The translations under genes were made by a program, and so were the position numbers. Positions 5,641-7,167 of a stretch of DNA of 7,167 bases are shown piece after piece (position 1 is the stretch's first letter; each line of letters opens with the position of its first letter). The DNA lies in NCBI GenBank assembly GCA_016212745.1, contig JACRDX010000071.1:1-7167 (forward strand), written 5' to 3'. Below the pieces are notes generated by a model. That model ran no database searches. It saw only the letters and a list, made by a program, of their open reading frames with translations, and was not told the DNA's origin. Origin of the DNA: Candidatus Falkowiibacteriota bacterium (GTDB lineage Bacteria > Patescibacteriota > Patescibacteriia > UBA11705 > JACRDX01).

Positions 5641-7167
5641 TCAAAATTTTACGTCCAAATCCTTGTCCAACGCGCTTTTGTAAATTACACGATTTGGGCT
5701 GATTTTAGTTCCAAGCGCCGGGATGCTGGGCAGATTGTTTGGCAATGTTAAGTCCAATGAAATATCAATGCTTGGCAAGCCAATCTGTTTTTGAATAGCC
5801 AATGAATAGCCCAGTTGTTTGACCTGCTCCTGCCAATTTTTGCCGAATTTGTATTTTATCATTATCACTTCACTTGTTTGTGGCTCAACATTCAAAAATA
5901 AGCCGACAACTTTTTTATCAAATTCGTCACTTACAACATAGTCGGTTATTTTTTTCCCGGAAATTTGCGCGTCCAAAATTTCAATGTCCTTTGGCAAATA
6001 AACGCGCGTCCAACTGCGATATCGCGTGACGAGCAAATCAAACTTACCCTGATGATCATACTTAACCTTTAATTCTGCGGTTGGTTTGTCGCCGCTCGCA
6101 GATAACGTATATTGGACTGAACGTTTAACAAACGGGTCTGTTTTGAGCGCTGCCAAATTCGCATCAATTACCATTAAATAATCACCAGCCGTCTTTTTAA
6201 CTAAGCCAGCCCAATCATACTTTTTCGCCACCTCCTGCTGAATCGGACTATTAAAATAAAAAACCATTTGTTTTTGCTCAACGCTATTTTTCAAAATCGT
6301 CACTAACTCGCCAACTTTTGCCAAAGGCAGCTTGAACAACCGCGCTTGTAGTTCTATGCCCAATTTGCCAATCACAGATTTTCTCTCCTGAAAAATAACG
6401 CCCTTGGTTTTATAACCATACTCTACCTCATATTGCAGCGTGTCAATAAAATTGTCCGCAGTAAATTTCAAACCATCCACTTCAATCGGACCAACAACCT
6501 TTAGCAGCCCAGCGATCATTGTTGGTGTCACACCGATTACTCCATCAAATTTTTCTACCTCGCCTTTTTCAAGCGCATAAAATTCTTCTGCCTTTTTTGC
6601 TGATTCGCTAAAATCCGGAGACCAGTTTGAATCGCGCATAAACCATTGTGGCTGGCTCATGTATTTTTTCATTGGTTCTGGCGATGGAATGTTTAACGTT
6701 GCTTCTGCTTTTTTATCCAAATTATAAATGTTATCAGTAAAAAATTTTTCAACATCCGCATTTAAAACTTTAACCACGCCATATGTTCCCAAAAATCCGC
6801 CACCTGGTCGCATTTCGCTGTTGTTCATCAGCAAAAATAAATATGTTTTTTCGCGCAAATATCCTAAAAATTCTGGCAAAAAATCACTGGCCACGCGCAA
6901 TTTGCTTGTTATGTCTCCAAGCAAATAAATTTCATTTCCAAGCTCATCGGTCGCGAAAATCCCACGCAACCAACTGTTTTGCTGAAAATTTTCAAATTCT
7001 TGCAACGCAATCTGCATGTTATCATCTGTTTTTTTCAGATCTCCAGAAAATGAATCCAACAATGACAAAAACTCCATTTTATTTTTTTCTGACAAGTCGC
7101 CGAAGTTTTTAATGCCAATGCCCGCAATCATCATTTTCTGTGCCATGTCAGTCAGGTTAAACATCAC
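5641..7167 (-). CDS. DUF4012 domain protein, C-terminal part (5' end outside window)
   Basis: The frame is open to the right edge and gives 508 residues. It begins with GTG at 7165-7167, but this is probably an internal valine because the family normally has an N-terminal membrane segment, which is not seen here. The DUF4012 signature is clear: NNSEMRPGGGFLGTYGVVKV (about 114-133), then RDSNWSPDFSESA (about 176-188), then FDGVIGVTPTMIAGLLKVVGPIEVDG (about 203-230), then the YEVEYGYKTKGVIFQERK region. The C-terminal half (about 330-508) is beta-rich (VTRYRSWTRVYLPKDI, SEVIMIKYKFGKNW) and I cannot assign it further. Family members occur in CPR and Actinobacteria, often near surface-polysaccharide genes, and are thought to face outward; the biochemical role is unknown. 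No catalytic motif is recognisable. The gene ends with TGA and lies 37 bases before dnaE, so it is probably the upstream gene of the same transcript. Confidence 0.85.
   Translation of the reverse strand: MMFNLTDMAQKMMIAGIGIKNFGDLSEKNKMEFLSLLDSFSGDLKKTDDNMQIALQEFENFQQNSWLRGIFATDELGNEIYLLGDITSKLRVASDFLPEFLGYLREKTYLFLLMNNSEMRPGGGFLGTYGVVKVLNADVEKFFTDNIYNLDKKAEATLNIPSPEPMKKYMSQPQWFMRDSNWSPDFSESAKKAEEFYALEKGEVEKFDGVIGVTPTMIAGLLKVVGPIEVDGLKFTADNFIDTLQYEVEYGYKTKGVIFQERKSVIGKLGIELQARLFKLPLAKVGELVTILKNSVEQKQMVFYFNSPIQQEVAKKYDWAGLVKKTAGDYLMVIDANLAALKTDPFVKRSVQYTLSASGDKPTAELKVKYDHQGKFDLLVTRYRSWTRVYLPKDIEILDAQISGKKITDYVVSDEFDKKVVGLFLNVEPQTSEVIMIKYKFGKNWQEQVKQLGYSLAIQKQIGLPSIDISLDLTLPNNLPSIPALGTKISPNRVIYKSALDKDLDVKF

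Noticed and set aside
5641..5643. TGA as a recoded glycine codon, joining the DUF4012 gene to dnaE
   Set aside because: The DUF4012 frame ends here and dnaE starts afresh with its own ribosome binding site in another frame; no internal TGA is needed in any gene.
7165..7167. GTG at the right edge as the true start of the DUF4012 gene
   Set aside because: The frame is open at the edge and the expected N-terminal membrane segment is missing, so the gene most likely continues outside the window.

Overview
This window looks like a piece of a Patescibacteria (CPR) chromosome, probably from the Parcubacteria side. The evidence is the AT-rich composition with strong A/T bias at third codon positions, a DUF4012 protein, a one-pass membrane protein of the type often labelled 'baseplate J-like' in CPR genomes, a threonyl-tRNA synthetase without a TGS domain, and a short GC-rich palindrome inserted in frame in dnaE that is read as the peptide CLPARQ. 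The exact lineage is inferred. TAA, TAG and TGA each end a gene here and no recoding is needed, so the standard bacterial code applies; this argues against the TGA-as-glycine lineages (Gracilibacteria, SR1).

The window is almost entirely coding and everything lies on the minus strand. In transcription order (right to left) it holds: the 3' part of a DUF4012 surface protein gene (5641-7167, running off the right edge); dnaE, the replicative DNA polymerase III alpha subunit (2091-5603, complete); a one-pass membrane protein with a J-like beta domain (895-2067, complete); and the 5' half of thrS (1-888, running off the left edge). The gaps are 37, 23 and 6 bases. No terminator or obvious promoter was seen in them, so the four genes are probably one transcript. 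No stretch over 300 bases lacks a gene. No RNA gene, CRISPR array, insertion sequence or attachment site was found.

Two housekeeping enzymes (DNA replication and tRNA charging) alternate with two proteins that probably act at the cell surface. I see no evidence of a shared pathway; this looks like the compact mixed operons typical of reduced CPR genomes.

No new defence or mobile system was found. The items most worth a second look are the in-frame palindrome in dnaE, an extra stretch of about 15 residues in ThrS that coincides with an imperfect palindrome, the stop-then-start junction in one frame between the J-like gene and thrS, and the intact PHP metal-ligand set in DnaE.
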